A stretch of 64,000 bases of DNA from Anadara kagoshimensis (taxonomy: Eukaryota > Mollusca > Bivalvia > Arcoida > Arcidae): NCBI GenBank assembly GCA_021292105.1, contig CM037869.1, forward strand, positions 44,476,990 through 44,540,989. The letters run 5' to 3'. Position 1 is the stretch's first letter. Every line of letters starts with the position of its first letter. Below the pieces are notes generated by a model. That model saw only the letters and a list, made by a program, of their open reading frames with translations. It ran no database searches and was not told where the DNA came from. This document shows, one piece after another, positions 22,401 through 32,896 of this stretch. The translations under genes were made by a program, and so were the position numbers.

Positions 22401-25400
22401 GAAAGTCACGATTCTTTCGGATTGGAACTTAAAATTAACGAGGTTCTGTGTCACGGTAGGCTTGGCACGCTAAAGAACCCTGCTGTATAATGCCATCAGC
22501 GCAACGCACAGGCAAATTTCCCGCACCTTCGCTTATAGCTGGCGGTGTCTCGATATAAGTGAAATATTCTTGACTGGGACGTTAAACTGCATTACTCAAC
22601 TCTACTCGTATCTAGGGTGTAAATGTAATTACTCCATCCTTACACATGTGGACTTTTATAGACACATTTGACTGCATATAATGAGAATGCAATAAATTTT
22701 TAAATATTATAAATACATGTTAGTGAAAATAGCTACTTATGTATACATATCAACTTAGAAACATGCGTTTTAATTTGCAATTTCGTTTGATATAGATCTT
22801 TTAAAACATTATTTTTGTAACTTAACGATAACGTTGTAATAATAGGGCGAATAGAAATAAAAAAAATTAAAAATAAATACTTTTAGTGAAAAAAGCTACT
22901 TATGTATACATATCAACAAAGAAACATGCGTTTTAATTTGCAATTTCGTATGATATAGATCTTTTAAAACATTATATTTGTAACTTAATGATACATAATA
23001 GGGCGAAAAGAAATAGAAAATAAAAAACAAAAATCCTTTTAAAATATTTTGATAAGATCTCTGAAAACACGCATGAAATAGATACAGTACAGACCTGTCG
23101 AAAGTTTAACACTAAACTAACTAAAAGGGAGTCGAAACTCGGCTTGTCGAGTTTTCAAAATATGGAAAGCTAGTGGTAAAAAAAGTTGTCGAGATAGATA
23201 GCAACTGTCAAGAAACTAACGAGTTGAGTTAATGAGTTGAGTAATGGTGTTTAACGTCCCAGTCAAGAATATTTCACTTATATCGATACCTCGACAGTTA
23301 TAGGTAAAGTTGCAGAAACTTTGCCTATGCGTTGCCTACCGTGACACAGATCCGGACCTCGTTTATTTTGAGTCCCTATCCGAAAGAACCGTGACTTTCA
23401 TTTCGTAATGCTAAGTGCTTGGCGAAAAAAACAATCACTAATAACTTTTATGTCTTGGGTCAGACCCGGTGGGGTTTCGAACCCACGACCTTCAACTTAC
23501 CGCGCGAGCACTCTAGCAACTTAGCTACCGCAGTGGTCGAAAAACTAACGAGATATAGGTAACGAGTGATCGACATGAGCTGCCGAATCGGCAATATTTC
23601 GTCGGTTTAGTGTTAAACTTTCGACAGGCCTGTACTGAAAATCTACACTTTAGCTATTAATAATATTTTATTTTCCAGATGTACGTTTTTATCACTTTTC
23701 TGGATAATTTAGCAAGTAAAAAGTCGTAATTTACAAGGAAAAGAGAAATCATATTAAATTTATGACTCTGAAAAAAGATATAATTTATTTAACTGCATAT
23801 TTTCATTTAATATATTTTTATTTATTGGGAACATCCATTAACGCCGGTACCAAACCGTGATCGTGAACAAGATCATTATCTTTAAAAGTAAAATATAATA
23901 TTCGATAAAATCGTGAAAGCCCGGGGTCTGGGTTGTACTTTTAAAAGCTATACAAGCCTCGGTGGGCGTGTGGTCTAAGGCGTTGGCTTAAGGATAAAAA
24001 TACCGTACCAAATTAATGCTCTGTTCAAGAAAGTTCCTGGACTGAGAGTGTCTTTGATATAATGAGTAATTGGGCGAGAAACAGCATTTCATGCACGCTA
24101 TTAATCACAATTTTTTTCGAGGAGTTAGTGAAAATTCACAAAGCGATAGGTAATACGTTAAATTAATAAAATGCGGAAACATCTTTAATTAATAATTTTT
24201 CTTTAAAAATAATTAGATGTCATTTGAAAAATGCAAAGAGTGTTCCTGTGAAGTGTCATAAAAATCTGCTCAGTAGTTTTTGAGCAAAGTGGGAGAAATA
24301 AATGTTTGTTGAACTTGAGAAATGTAATAAACACTAGATATGTCCAGGGCTCTCGCTGGGTCATTTTTGGGGCAGATATTCTGACCCATTCACAATTCCA
24401 AATCTCATGGTTTTTTCATAATCATTTTACTAACTTTCACAATTTTGGAAATTTCAGCTTTAAAACCAATATATTTGGAGTTTTCTTTTTCACAATTTTG
24501 GCCATTATGATGTTGTTTTTTTTCACAATTCACATTCACATAAGAGTGAGAAAGAGACCGGTATATGTACTCATTTTTCATGGAGTGACAAACTTCGAAA
24601 TCATCGGCGGGGGACATAATTAGATTAAAATTAAAGTTCATACCTGGGACACTCTACAATAATGTCACATCGTGTACTTTGTATAAAACTGGCATCCACC
24701 AATAAAATCATTGGGAAAACCAGGAGCATGTAGAGCAGCGCCACCTTCCAGCCATGAGTTAAAATAATAATCCACAAAGTGAAAAAGAAACTGCCCACGG
24801 TTGTTACGGCCCGGCTTGTATTCAGTGGTGATGGTGACGAGACGGTTGTCTCCACTATTTTCTTTAGAATTTGCAGATGGAGATTTTCCAGTGTAAAATT
24901 TGTCACGATTTTAAGTGGATTTTGAGACTGGGTGTCCTGTGTGGATACTTGTATATAAACGTTGAAGGCTGATGTGTTGCCCCATCTGATTTCTAGGTTG
25001 CCCTAAAAAGATATTAAAAATTAATATTATAGTATTTTGTGTAAATATTGTAGAAAATATTTTTACCCTTATGATTAAATGTTTATCAAATCTAATTTAA
25101 ATGTACATATGTGTCAAGTGGTTATTTTTATAAATAAAATAAAATAAAATAAATATTTTTAAAAAAATATATAATTTGAATTTAATTTCTACTGAATACT
25201 TATGCACCACCATCTACAAGTAATATATTCTATTTTAAAAATTTGAAAAAAAAAAAATCATTTGTCACAGCAATGGTTGAAATGTCTGCCATTTTCAGAC
25301 TTTTTTTCAGTAAAAATTTAAATTTTAGTGGAGGGTACAAATGGAGGTCTTTCCGAAAATAAGTACCTGGTCGATAATGCAATTGAGAAATGATTTTAAA

Positions 25401-25424
25401 AAATTAACGTCCCTGGGTGGGCTC

Positions 25425-25468
<44 letters not shown>

Positions 25469-26124
25469 TGCGCCACAGAGACCCATGTCCCATGGCAAAG
25501 TTAATAATGTCAAAGAACGTTGTACAGGTAAGTAATCAGACCTATTACAGGTAAGTAATGACTTAACCTAAGTAACGGCTTAATGTCATCATTTATTTAG
25601 GTTTCACAAATAAAATATTTTAATGTTGTATAATAGTATTGACAATTTAACACATTTCTTTCAGCTTTTTTAAGAAATGCATTTATTTATTGTTTTAGGT
25701 GTCTCATAAGCCATTTATGACTGGGTGTTAATATTTTGTGTATAGGCAAACAACTTTGACCTGTCCGTTTGACCTTTCGTTTAAATATTCATTATGGAAG
25801 AGTAAATTTCAGTAATAGGAATCAAGCGTGTATATTTCGTTTATATGTTGTGAACACTAATCATAAACGTTAACAATGTGTTTATGTATTAACTGCGAAT
25901 CCTACCGCTACCCATGTATTGGGTGGACCCTCCCTTTATGAATATTCGCAATGAAAGGTCAAACGGACAGGTCAGTGTTGTTTTGCCTATACAATTTATT
26001 TGATGAATGTATGCTTTTTTTCTAATCCATTGGTATATTGTCATGTGAAACAATAAAACAGTATTATGACCCACGAGACACTAAATAAACAAGTAAATTC
26101 AGTGAATTGGGATTCCACGCCAGC

Positions 26125-26155
<31 letters not shown>

Positions 26156-27574
26156 GTGATTTGCACCCATGTTCAATAGCTCCCCAGGAGGATGAACAAA
26201 CCAACTCGGTTTAACGATATGCGCATCTCCTTTAGATGTTGATGCTTTGCACCAAGCTTATAAGGTGTCATGAAATAGCGCTTCATAGTTTTGGATAATT
26301 TGCGCAGACAAGAATTTAGGAAGGACGGAAACTTAAATTTAATACCCCCACTTTCTTCTTAAACAGTAGTGTTTTTAGAAAAAGGAAGACGGTGTATAAA
26401 TAAACCCAGTAGAGAGACACGATGACCCTAGCTAATCTTTAATCCTGTAAATTCCAAAACAGGGATTTATACTTAGGAAAAATGACAGACAAGTCAAACA
26501 AAGGCGTTTTTGAAATATGTATTGACATAGTTTTTAAGGACAATATCCCCACTTTGATCATTATTCAGCTATCAACAGAATACAGAGATTTGTGAATAAC
26601 ATTAAAATATTTTGTCTGTAATATACGGTACAGACCTGCCGAAATATTAACACTAAGCTAAGAAATTTTTTTGATCGGAAGCTTATCTCAACTCCCTCGT
26701 CAGAGCTATATATCTTGACAGCTTATAGACAACTCTTGTGACAGCTTAATGACAGCTGCTATCCGAGTAGCTGCCATAAGTTTTTTCGACCACTAGTTAT
26801 CCATATTTCGGTCACTCAGCAGTCGAAATTTAGCTCCTTTTTCGGTAGCTCAGTGTTAAAATTTCGACCGGCCTGTTCTGTATTTGCATTTCAATATTTG
26901 ATGATTAAATATCAAAGCGAAAAATATTCTTTATACATTAATGAGCATTAAAGAAGAAACGTATTTTTTCGGGGGGTCATGAAATGCAAATTCCAATGGT
27001 GACCTTGAGGATCTTTTGAATTTTAAATATTATCTGTTGATCGGTATATATGTAATTGATAAAATAGTGAACAATTGAAAACCACAGAATGCATAAAAGT
27101 TGGTTCTTAAAAATTGAAGTCTGTGTACGAGGCGAGTAGGGTGGGGGTTGGGCGGTGGTGGGGTGGTCACGGGGCGTTGTTTTAAATATTTGTCTACTAA
27201 CTACAATGGAGTAAAGTGGCATAATTGTGTTTCACGCCCCAGATTCTTCAGTGCACTTATATCGAGGCGACCAGTTCTGGTAATACAGAGAAAACTTGAG
27301 TGTCCGATGAAAACCACTGCAAGTTCCCTCTACGATTCCAGAAATTGCCACTTACAAATACATGTAAGTGAAAGAAAGTTAAGTGAAGCTTAATCTCCGG
27401 GATTCATTCCGCTCAAATTTTACAAAAAATATGACAACTTACCGGGATTTCCGATGTAACGTTGACGCTTATTTTGTCTGGATTGTAGTCTGTGAATTCA
27501 AATATCTCCTCTCTTGTAAACACTGCATCTGTGTGGACATTTTGTATTAGTATCAAATACAATATGAAATACAT
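18064..27574 (-). CDS. Gene A: signal peptide + EGF-like protein, five coding exons
   Basis: Assembled by eye as exons 27574-27443, 25002-24644, 21776-21646, 20445-20362 and 19448-18064; lengths 132, 359, 131, 84 and 1385 sum to 2091 nt, an exact 697 codons including TAA. All introns are GT/AG and the phases (0, 2, 1, 1) match on both sides of each junction. The product has an N-terminal signal peptide (residues 1-17), six or more N-X-S/T sites, two hydrophobic stretches (about 113-125 and 129-146), a compact EGF-like module (about 208-235), then a 460-residue C-terminal region with scattered Cys. Seen: frame, splice sites, motifs. Known: EGF plus signal peptide implies secretory pathway. Inference: extracellular or membrane-attached protein; whether the hydrophobic stretches are transmembrane or buried beta strands is unclear. 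I do not recognise the family. A tag directly preceded by a pyrimidine tract sits just before the ATG, so a 5' UTR exon probably lies further right. Confidence 0.8.
19672..19800 (-). mobile_element. R4 dispersed repeat
   Basis: Contains cttccggagcatccggcctc and ttgccagttttccaagtc, aligning with other R4 copies; inside the last intron of gene A. Confidence 0.5.
19990..20235 (-). mobile_element. R3 repeat copy 2
   Basis: Shorter, more diverged relative of 340-690 in the same orientation, within the last intron of gene A (between 20361 and 19449). Contains the decayed ribozyme at 20037-20082. Confidence 0.6.
20037..20082 (-). pseudogene. Decayed hammerhead ribozyme (R3 copy 2)
   Basis: Aligns base for base with the 381-426 ribozyme, but the core reads CTGGCGGG instead of CTGATGAG, so A6 and A9 are changed, and stem I has an A-C mismatch next to the cleavage site. 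Stem II (GAAC-TGT-ATTC), CGAAAC and GTC are kept. Expected inactive. Confidence 0.75.
20362..20445 (-). CDS. Gene A coding exon 4: EGF-like module
   Basis: An 84-nt exon between acceptor attttag (20446) and donor gtaagt (20361). It codes GCKSCCHGNGVCGPGNECTC followed by FRGLKGNC: spacing C-x2-CC-x5-C-x5-C-x-C-x7-C, with the G-x-C-x-C-x-G pattern typical of EGF/laminin-type EGF modules. A single exon holding one EGF module with symmetrical phase 1-1 boundaries is the classic shuffled-exon arrangement, so the module can be skipped without a frameshift. Confidence 0.85.
21290..21540 (+). repeat. Dispersed 'ttggacgact' repeat
   Basis: ccttggtttaaggtcataac, atgaagattattcatgtgaa, gtcgtccaaagcaatcatg, then cagacagacg and a tacgtacg run. 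Same family as 15245-15470. Confidence 0.6.
21646..21776 (-). CDS. Gene A coding exon 3
   Basis: Acceptor ttttaag at 21777 and donor AAAG|gtaggt at 21645. Joins exon 2 by completing an AGG (Arg) codon. Codes about 43 residues with N-I-T sequons at both ends of a GMELYMENG segment, one Cys and a Ser/Asn-rich linker leading into the EGF-like exon. Ends in phase 1. Confidence 0.75.
21955..22216 (-). mobile_element. tRNA-derived SINE, second head type
   Basis: The minus strand begins ggggctcggtgaccaagtgg (A-box-like, tggtctaacg), then gcctaggttcgaatccta (B-box-like). The body includes gagaaaacctcagtaccca, shared in part with 60600-60770. Confidence 0.6.
22262..22600 (+). mobile_element. tRNA-derived SINE, full-length type
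   Basis: Head gcggtagatcagttggtaga (A box) and gtgggttcgaaccccgacc (B box); middle ttctttcgccaagcactgg and gtgtcacggtaggcttggca; tail gtctcgatataagtgaaata then gactgggacgttaaac. The tail is of the kind conserved across molluscan SINEs. Confidence 0.8.
22714..23030 (+). repeat. Diverged ~162-bp tandem duplication
   Basis: Two copies of ttagtgaaaatagctactta, gcgttttaatttgcaatttc and gatatagatcttttaaaac, separated by about 162 bp, with small indels. Confidence 0.75.
23084..23640 (+). mobile_element. R1 MITE split by a SINE
   Basis: R1 left end gatacagtacagacctgtcg at 23084 and right end taaactttcgacaggcctgt at about 23615-23635; a SINE lies between two copies of the target. Confidence 0.8.
23224..23541 (-). 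mobile_element. SINE inside R1, with target-site duplication
   Basis: Minus-orientation SINE (head at the right: ccactgcggtagctaagttg; tail at the left: gtgtttaacgtcccagtcaa) flanked by aaactaacgag at 23213-23223 and 23542-23552. The 11-bp duplication is copied from R1 sequence, proving order of insertion. Confidence 0.8.
24644..25002 (-). CDS. Gene A coding exon 2
   Basis: Acceptor ctttttag at 25003; donor CAG|gtatga at 24643. The 119 residues include sequons at N-T-S, N-F-T and N-T-S, a hydrophobic span (FFFTLWIIIL, then ALLYMLLVFPMILLV) and a Cys pair CDIIVEC near the end. The two hydrophobic runs are separated only by a THGW-K stretch, so they could be a hairpin of membrane segments or strands of a buried beta sandwich. 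Ends in phase 2. Confidence 0.75.
25397..25407 (-). terminator. Pol III T-run terminator of the tRNA-Asn gene
   Basis: On the minus strand the tRNA 3' end is followed by ttaatttttt. A run of four or more T is the normal Pol III stop. Confidence 0.6.
25408..25482 (-). tRNA. tRNA-Asn-GTT: tRNA-Asn (anticodon GTT)
   Basis: Reads GTCTCTGTGG at the 5' end and ..CAGGGACG at the 3' end, with complementary acceptor arms, a CTGTTAA anticodon loop (anticodon GTT at 25447-25445), T loop GGTTCGAGCC (B box) and D arm GGCGCAAATCGGTTAGCGC (A box region). It closely matches the usual metazoan tRNA-Asn, from memory of that sequence, except for one extra A in the D loop, which lengthens the gene to 75 nt. A TTTTTT run follows within 10 nt on the minus strand, consistent with Pol III termination. 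It lies in intron 1 of gene A, same strand. The arms are undecayed and no SINE body is attached, so it looks like a genuine gene rather than a SINE head. Confidence 0.88.
25741..25991. mobile_element. TIR MITE with ~50-bp arms
   Basis: Left tataggcaaacaactttgac then ctgtccgtttgacctttcg; right the inverse, ending ttttgcctata. In intron 1 of gene A. Confidence 0.8.
26126..26156 (+). repeat. Poly-T tract
   Basis: About 30 T; could be the A-tail of a minus-strand retroposed sequence in gene A intron 1. Confidence 0.8.
26628..26883 (-). mobile_element. R1 foldback MITE
   Basis: Full-length: acggtacagacctgccgaaa to atttcgaccggcctgttctg, with ccatatttcggtcactcagc in reverse orientation. Confidence 0.75.
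27139..27176 (+). repeat. G-rich tract
   Basis: Several GGG or longer runs with short spacers, in intron 1 of gene A. Confidence 0.5.
27443..27574 (-). CDS. Gene A coding exon 1 (signal peptide)
   Basis: Starts at ATG 27574-27572 and codes for 44 residues: a hydrophobic leader (MYFILYLILIQNV then HTDA) followed by an acidic segment with an N-V-T sequon. It ends at codon CCG in phase 0 before gtaagt (donor at 27442). The bases before the ATG read like a 3' splice site (pyrimidines then cag), so the ATG is probably the first codon of an internal exon. A frame-open extension upstream runs into a GA/GT microsatellite and is not coding. Confidence 0.75.
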
Positions 27575-27616
27575 CTGAAATAGATAAAACTTCGAAATTA
27601 AAGTTATGATTCCTAG

Positions 27617-27618
<2 letters not shown>

Positions 27619-27658
<40 letters not shown>

Positions 27659-27680
27659 TGTGTGTGTGTGTGTGTGTGTT
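27619..27680 (+). repeat. GA/GT microsatellite
   Basis: (GA)n then (GT)n just upstream of gene A coding exon 1, within about 50-110 bp of its acceptor. Confidence 0.9.
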
Positions 27681-28435
27681 CCTTTTAAATAACCCCTTCT
27701 TCCATACAAATTAAATTTTATTTGAAAATTTTAGCAGTATTGTCACAAACGTATCAAAATGGTTTGAATCGGTAAATTTGAAGCTTTATTATTATTATTA
27801 TTATTTTCATGATTTAAATTTAACTGAAGGGTATAAATAAAAGTATTTTTATGGTGATAAAAAGACTAAATATAACTTTTATTAACCATGGATAACGAAT
27901 AAAAAAAATATATTACATGTACATGTATCTCAAAGAGCTCATGATTAATATATGTATATTTCAAATTTTTAATTATGAGAAAATATCTAAATTGAAACAA
28001 ATTTACCATGCATGACATGGATAAACGTACCTTTTTCTGCAGTTTAGCTCCATTTAATGCATCGAAATTACAAATAATTCATTTTTCAAAAAAGGAGGAT
28101 TAAAGAACGCACCATTTAAAAAAATCCTTTTGGAAAAAAATCCCACAATCACAATTAAGTTGTCACTAACACCTTCGTTATTAGCTACATGAAACACATC
28201 CAAGAGTACTAATTGTTCAGGAATTTAAAAAATGTACACATTAAAAAAATCAAACCGTTTATCCTTCTTTAGTGGTTCTCTTTAAATGAATTTTGACCTT
28301 TTAAAACCTGGGTTCTTATACAGCTGATTTGTGTCACATTTAAGTAGGATACGTTCATTAAAATAGCTTGATCACGTTCCTTACCGTAAACATGACCAAC
28401 CAAGCTAGACCTATAAAAAGGTTGAACAGGCGTAC

Positions 28436-28670
28436 GGTACAGACCTGTCGAAAGTTTAAACACTGAGATAATTATAAATCGAATATGTCCCGAGTCGGCA
28501 GCTCATATCTGCCCCTTTGTAAGCTATATCTCGACAGCTTTACGGCAGTTGATATCTATCTCTTTCGATCATTATCTAACCATATATAGCTGTCACTTCC
28601 GACGGCCGAGTTCGACTTCGTTTAGTTAGCTCAGTGTTAAACTTTCGACAGATCCGTATTGTACTGTACA
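28436..28670 (-). mobile_element. R1 foldback MITE
   Basis: Full-length: acggtacagacctgtcgaaa to ttaaactttcgacagatccg. Confidence 0.75.
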
Positions 28671-29139
28671 CACACAGATTTTACAATACCTTCAAGATAA
28701 TTTTTCTTGAGCATGTGAAAATTAATTTCCCAGACAGTGAAAATAAATCTGATGAAATAAATTTCATGAATAATGTTAAATGTTACTAATTATAGCGATT
28801 TGTCAGGTGTAAAAATGACACGTGTGAAATTTACAAAAAATGTTTTTCACTTTGTTCATTCGATGTGTTTAGTTAAGACCAATTAGAGCCAATTTATGCT
28901 TTTGATTATTTTAAAATAAAAATGTGCAACACGTGTTAATTTGAATTTTTAATGAAAATTTTATGGCAATTACAAAATGATCAGTCACTTTGTTTTTTAC
29001 AGAAAGCAATTTGTGGCTGCGAAGCATGTATTTTAATTTGAAAATACCTAAAGTAACTAAGAACAGGTGTGAACAAGAAAACACAAACACTGTGTAATTT
29101 ATAATAAAAATTGAACGGACGTCGTTTTAATAAGATTAA
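28671..29139. other. Nothing recognised right of gene A
   Basis: AT-rich; could hold a 5' UTR exon or promoter of gene A, but no signal distinguishes one. Confidence 0.35.
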
Positions 29140-29215
29140 TTTAATGCGGTTTTACGTCCCAGTCAAAAATATTTCACTTATATCAAGACGTAGCCAAATA
29201 TATATGAAGTGACAG
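29140..29215 (-). mobile_element. SINE tail fragment
   Basis: tttacgtcccagtcaaaaat then ttcacttatatcaagacg: the inverse of the common SINE tail, without the head. Confidence 0.5.
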
Positions 29216-29639
29216 AAATTTTGTTGTGTGCTCATGGCAATGTAGGGAGAGGTTCTTTGTTTCCTATTCTCTGTAAGTTATGAATAAAAAATATCCCAGC
29301 AGCATTAAGTTAGAACTTAAAATATATATTGTATTACCCCCTGCTAGTGGACGGATTACTACACACCGCCAATTTGTACCACTTGCCTTTAAGAGAGATC
29401 ATTAAAGGGATGCTGTCACATTTTCGTGTTTACGTTGCTTAAAGAGTGCAATGGAGTTGTATGCCCGAATCAAGATTTCTTCACTTATATCGAGACAACA
29501 AGTTCTGTCTAAAGCGTGCAGTGAAGTTGTATGCTTCAGTCAAAATGATTTCACTTATATCGAGGCGACAAATTCAGTCTAAAGAGAAAACAGTTTGATA
29601 TTTCTGAAATGTCATGTGTACTGAACTTTTGAATTTTTA

Positions 29640-30545
29640 TGCCCGAATCACAATCCAGAAGCAACATAAAAGCTTGGAAACTGACAAGTTAGGTTAAGCA
29701 TGTGAAATGCCCCCCCCCCCCACCCCCACCCCCCCCCCCCCAGGGAAGTGAGGCCGGGTGCTCCGGAAGGGTAAAAATCTTGCTACACGGTACAGGTCTG
29801 TGTGATTCTAAAGTAGCACATGAAAGAACAACTTCCATGAGGGAAGTGAGACCGGATGCTCCGGATGGGTAAAGAATCTTGCTACACGGTACAGGTCTGT
29901 GTAATTCTAAAGTAGCACATGAAAGAACAACTTCCATGAGGGAAGTGAGACCGGATGCTCCGGATGGGTAAAAAATCTTGCTACACGGTACAGGTCTGTG
30001 TACTAGTAATTCTAAAGTAGCACATGAAAGAACAACTTTCACTAGGGAGGTGAGGCTGGGTGTTCCGGAAGGGTAAGAAAATCTTGCTAAACAGTGCAGG
30101 TCTGTTTAATTCAAAACTAGCACATGAAAGAACAAATTCCACCAATGAGTGAGGCCGGGTGTTCCAGAAGGTTAAAAAAATCTTGCTACACGGTACATGT
30201 CTGTGTTATTCTAAAGTAGCACATGAAAAGAACAAATTCCACCAGGGAAGTGAGGCCGGGTTCTCCGGAAGGGTAAAAAATCTTGCTACACGGTACAGGT
30301 CTGTGTAATTCAAAACTAGCACATGAAAGAACAACTTCCACCAATGAGTGAGGCCAGGTTCTACTGAAGGATAAAAAAATTCTTGCGACACAGTACAGGT
30401 CTGTATAATTCAAAAATACACATAAAAGAACAACTTCCACAAGGGAAGTGAGGCCGGGTTCTCCGGAAGGGTAAAAAATCTTGCTACGCGGTACAGGTCT
30501 GTGTAATTCAAAACTATCACATTAAAGAACAACAATACAAATCGT
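29640..30545 (+). repeat. R4 head followed by ~100-bp tandem array
   Basis: R4-like sequence (gcccgaatcacaatccagaa) at 29640-29700, a C-rich run, then about eight units of 97-105 bp whose shared box (ggaagtgaggccgggtgctc and variants) recurs at about 29744, 29842, 29941, 30046, 30147, 30246, 30347 and 30444. Each unit also carries cttgctacacggtacaggtc and aaagtagcacatgaaagaac. The open frames here on the minus strand are repeat translations. Confidence 0.85.
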
Positions 30546-30744
30546 TACCATGACAAATGTACTTATATTCAGGTGGTAAGTGTTTTAGTTATATATTGTT
30601 TAAGATGTCTTACATCATTTACGGTACATTAGTTCACAATCTAGGGGAAAATCATTGGTAATATATATAAACTAAATATTTATGTAAATCTTATGTAAAT
30701 TGCATAGACGAGTGAACAACAAAAGATAATGACAACGAATCCGA

Positions 30745-31020
30745 ATCTCTGTAAGAGTGCTCGCTCCGTAAGTTGGAGGTCGTAGGTTCGAACCATTACC
30801 GGGTCTTACCAAATTCTTTCGCCAAGCACTCGGCATTACGGTTCTTTCAGACGGGAAATTAAAATAATCGAGGTCCCGTGTCACGGTAGTCTAAACCCTA
30901 CTGTATAATGCCATCAGCGCAACACACAGGCAACATTTCTGCACCTTTGCTGTAAGATGGCGACGTATCGATATAAGTAAAGTATCCTTGAATGGGACGT
31001 TAAACACCATTACTCAGCCC
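30745..31020 (+). mobile_element. tRNA-derived SINE, slightly truncated head
   Basis: gtaagttggaggtcgtaggt and ttcgaaccattaccgggtc (B box); tail gaatgggacgttaaacacc. Confidence 0.7.
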
Positions 31021-31038
31021 AACTCAAATCTCAGTCCT

Positions 31039-31253
31039 GTCATGTAATTGACGTATCGCCGGCCACGCCCACAATGTACCGACACTGGCCGGCATTACGG
31101 TACCAAAGCAGCGTCACGGCTACTTATGATGTTTTAGTGTCAGTGACGTCATTAAACCGCACAATTCAGGTCGAGTTTTCATTCTTTTGCGTGTAATTCA
31201 AGCATGTCGACCCTTTGTCGGAACATAGGGGGCGTAGCCGGCGATCCGTCAAT
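31039..31253. mobile_element. TIR MITE, GCCGGC family, copy 2
   Basis: Inverted termini attgacgtatcgccggcc and ggcgatccgtcaat, about 30 bp long. The interior matches 801-1008 (ccaaagcagcgtca, gtgtcagtgacgtca, attcaagcatgtcg). Confidence 0.75.
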
Positions 31254-31689
31254 TTGACGTAACGTCGCATACTGTTTCATGTAAGTATGATCTCAAGATT
31301 GGATTGTTCATCTGTTTCGATATGTGTAAAAGACTCAAATTTGATCTAAAACACTAATATCCCCATTCCTTTACAGATTTAATGCATGTTTTTAGTTTTT
31401 ACTCAAAACAATAACTTAATTATAAGGCGAAAACACATGGCATAGTTGCCCAGACAAAACGGCAAATGGTGCTTCTTTCTGGCAAACGCCATCGGAAACT
31501 CATTTATATACTATTTTAAAGTGTGATTTTCAAATTACATATGCTGTTTAACTACTTGATTTTTGTATTGTTTCACCGATATTAATTTATTTATTTTATT
31601 GATAGAAATTTTATGCATGATTTATGAAAGGAGAAAAAAATTAATATAAACCTAACTTTAACCCTGATGTATATATTTGTTTCTCTTTT

Positions 31690-31740
31690 ATGTATTTATT
31701 ATTTATTTATTTATTTATTTATTTCATTTATTTATTTTTT
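31690..31740 (+). repeat. TTTA microsatellite
   Basis: About twelve TTTA units with one interruption. Confidence 0.85.
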
Positions 31741-31935
31741 ATTTGATGCATTCCTTTTTTGACAAAAAAGATTTAAAACACAATTAATTATATACTGCCA
31801 GCAGGTTGTCTCGAAGTTTGAAATTCAGTAAGCACATAATGGATTGATCTAATTTATCTTCGTTGCATAAAACATATTATAAATACTTTGTCACATAAAT
31901 TTACATTTGATTAATCAACCACCGTGACATCAATA

Positions 31936-32145
31936 CAGGCCTGTCGAAATTTTAACACCAAAATATCGAATTGGTTCCGAATATACAGCTTATTCTGTCC
32001 TTCGTTATACTACAACATTTTGGAAGCACCTTTTCGGTCACTTGCTATCCATACCTCGGCCACTCGACATCCGAGCTTGCTTCGTTTTCATTTAAAATTT
32101 CGTCAGCTCAAGTTTCAAACATTCGACAGGTTGATACTGTATTTG
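31936..32145 (-). mobile_element. R1 foldback MITE
   Basis: Ends aatacaggcctgtcgaaatt and aacattcgacaggttgatac. Confidence 0.65.
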
Positions 32146-32896
32146 GCGTATATCGAAACTATTGTTCTTCACCTAAAAATGTCAAGTATTTGTGGTTTTG
32201 CTTTTTGTAAATTATGATAAATATTACAAATATCTAAACTTATTAATTTGATTAATTATAAATTAATGCAAAAATGTTGGTATATATATTAACATTGTAT
32301 GTTGACACACAAACATTAATTATGCAACTTCAGTGGTGTATGTTAATTAACCTTGAATGATTTTTTTGGAATTTTATATGTTTATAATTGTTACACATTA
32401 AAATTTAAATTTAAATTATCTTGAAAATGAAAAAAATATATATAGAAGTTATTCAATTTTCAAGTTTAGCTGTTTTAAGTTAAGTAAATGGTTGTGAACC
32501 CGAGGACTGATTAAATTAAACAAAGAATTTAGATTCAACTTACATTCAACCATACATATATTATCACGAGGGAGGAATGCTACATTTTTTCCCCGTCATA
32601 TTTTTTGATGATTCATTTTTCTCTCGTTAATTGATTTTTATTTGTTTGCAACTTTTATATTCATAAATTTATTCGTTTTTATAAATGATTATTTGGTGTT
32701 TTTTTTTAATTTAATTTAGACCAATATTGCTATGATTATTTAATTTTTCATCAATTTATCATTTTCTGTCATTTTTGCTTTTCTTTCAATTTCATTTATT
32801 TAAAATTTATTCATTTGTTTATTTAAATTGTTTTCGTTTACTTCCTTATTGAATGAATTGCATGAAAAATAAGACAATTTTAAATTCCTCGATGAC
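32146..32896. other. Intergenic, very AT-rich
   Basis: Long A/T runs; no gene or element recognised. Confidence 0.4.

Noticed and set aside
27575-27709. N-terminal extension of gene A exon 1 (frame open to 27709)
   Set aside because: It translates a GA/GT microsatellite and a pyrimidine tract that looks like a 3' splice site; the ATG at 27574 followed by a signal peptide is preferred.
28747-28790. Another ctgatga box as a hammerhead candidate
   Set aside because: No CGAAAC box at the right distance and no stem I; chance occurrence.
29689-30440. Several minus-strand frames repeating a LSCATLELHRPVPCSKIFYP-like peptide
   Set aside because: Direct translation of the ~100-bp tandem array; interrupted by frameshifts between units.
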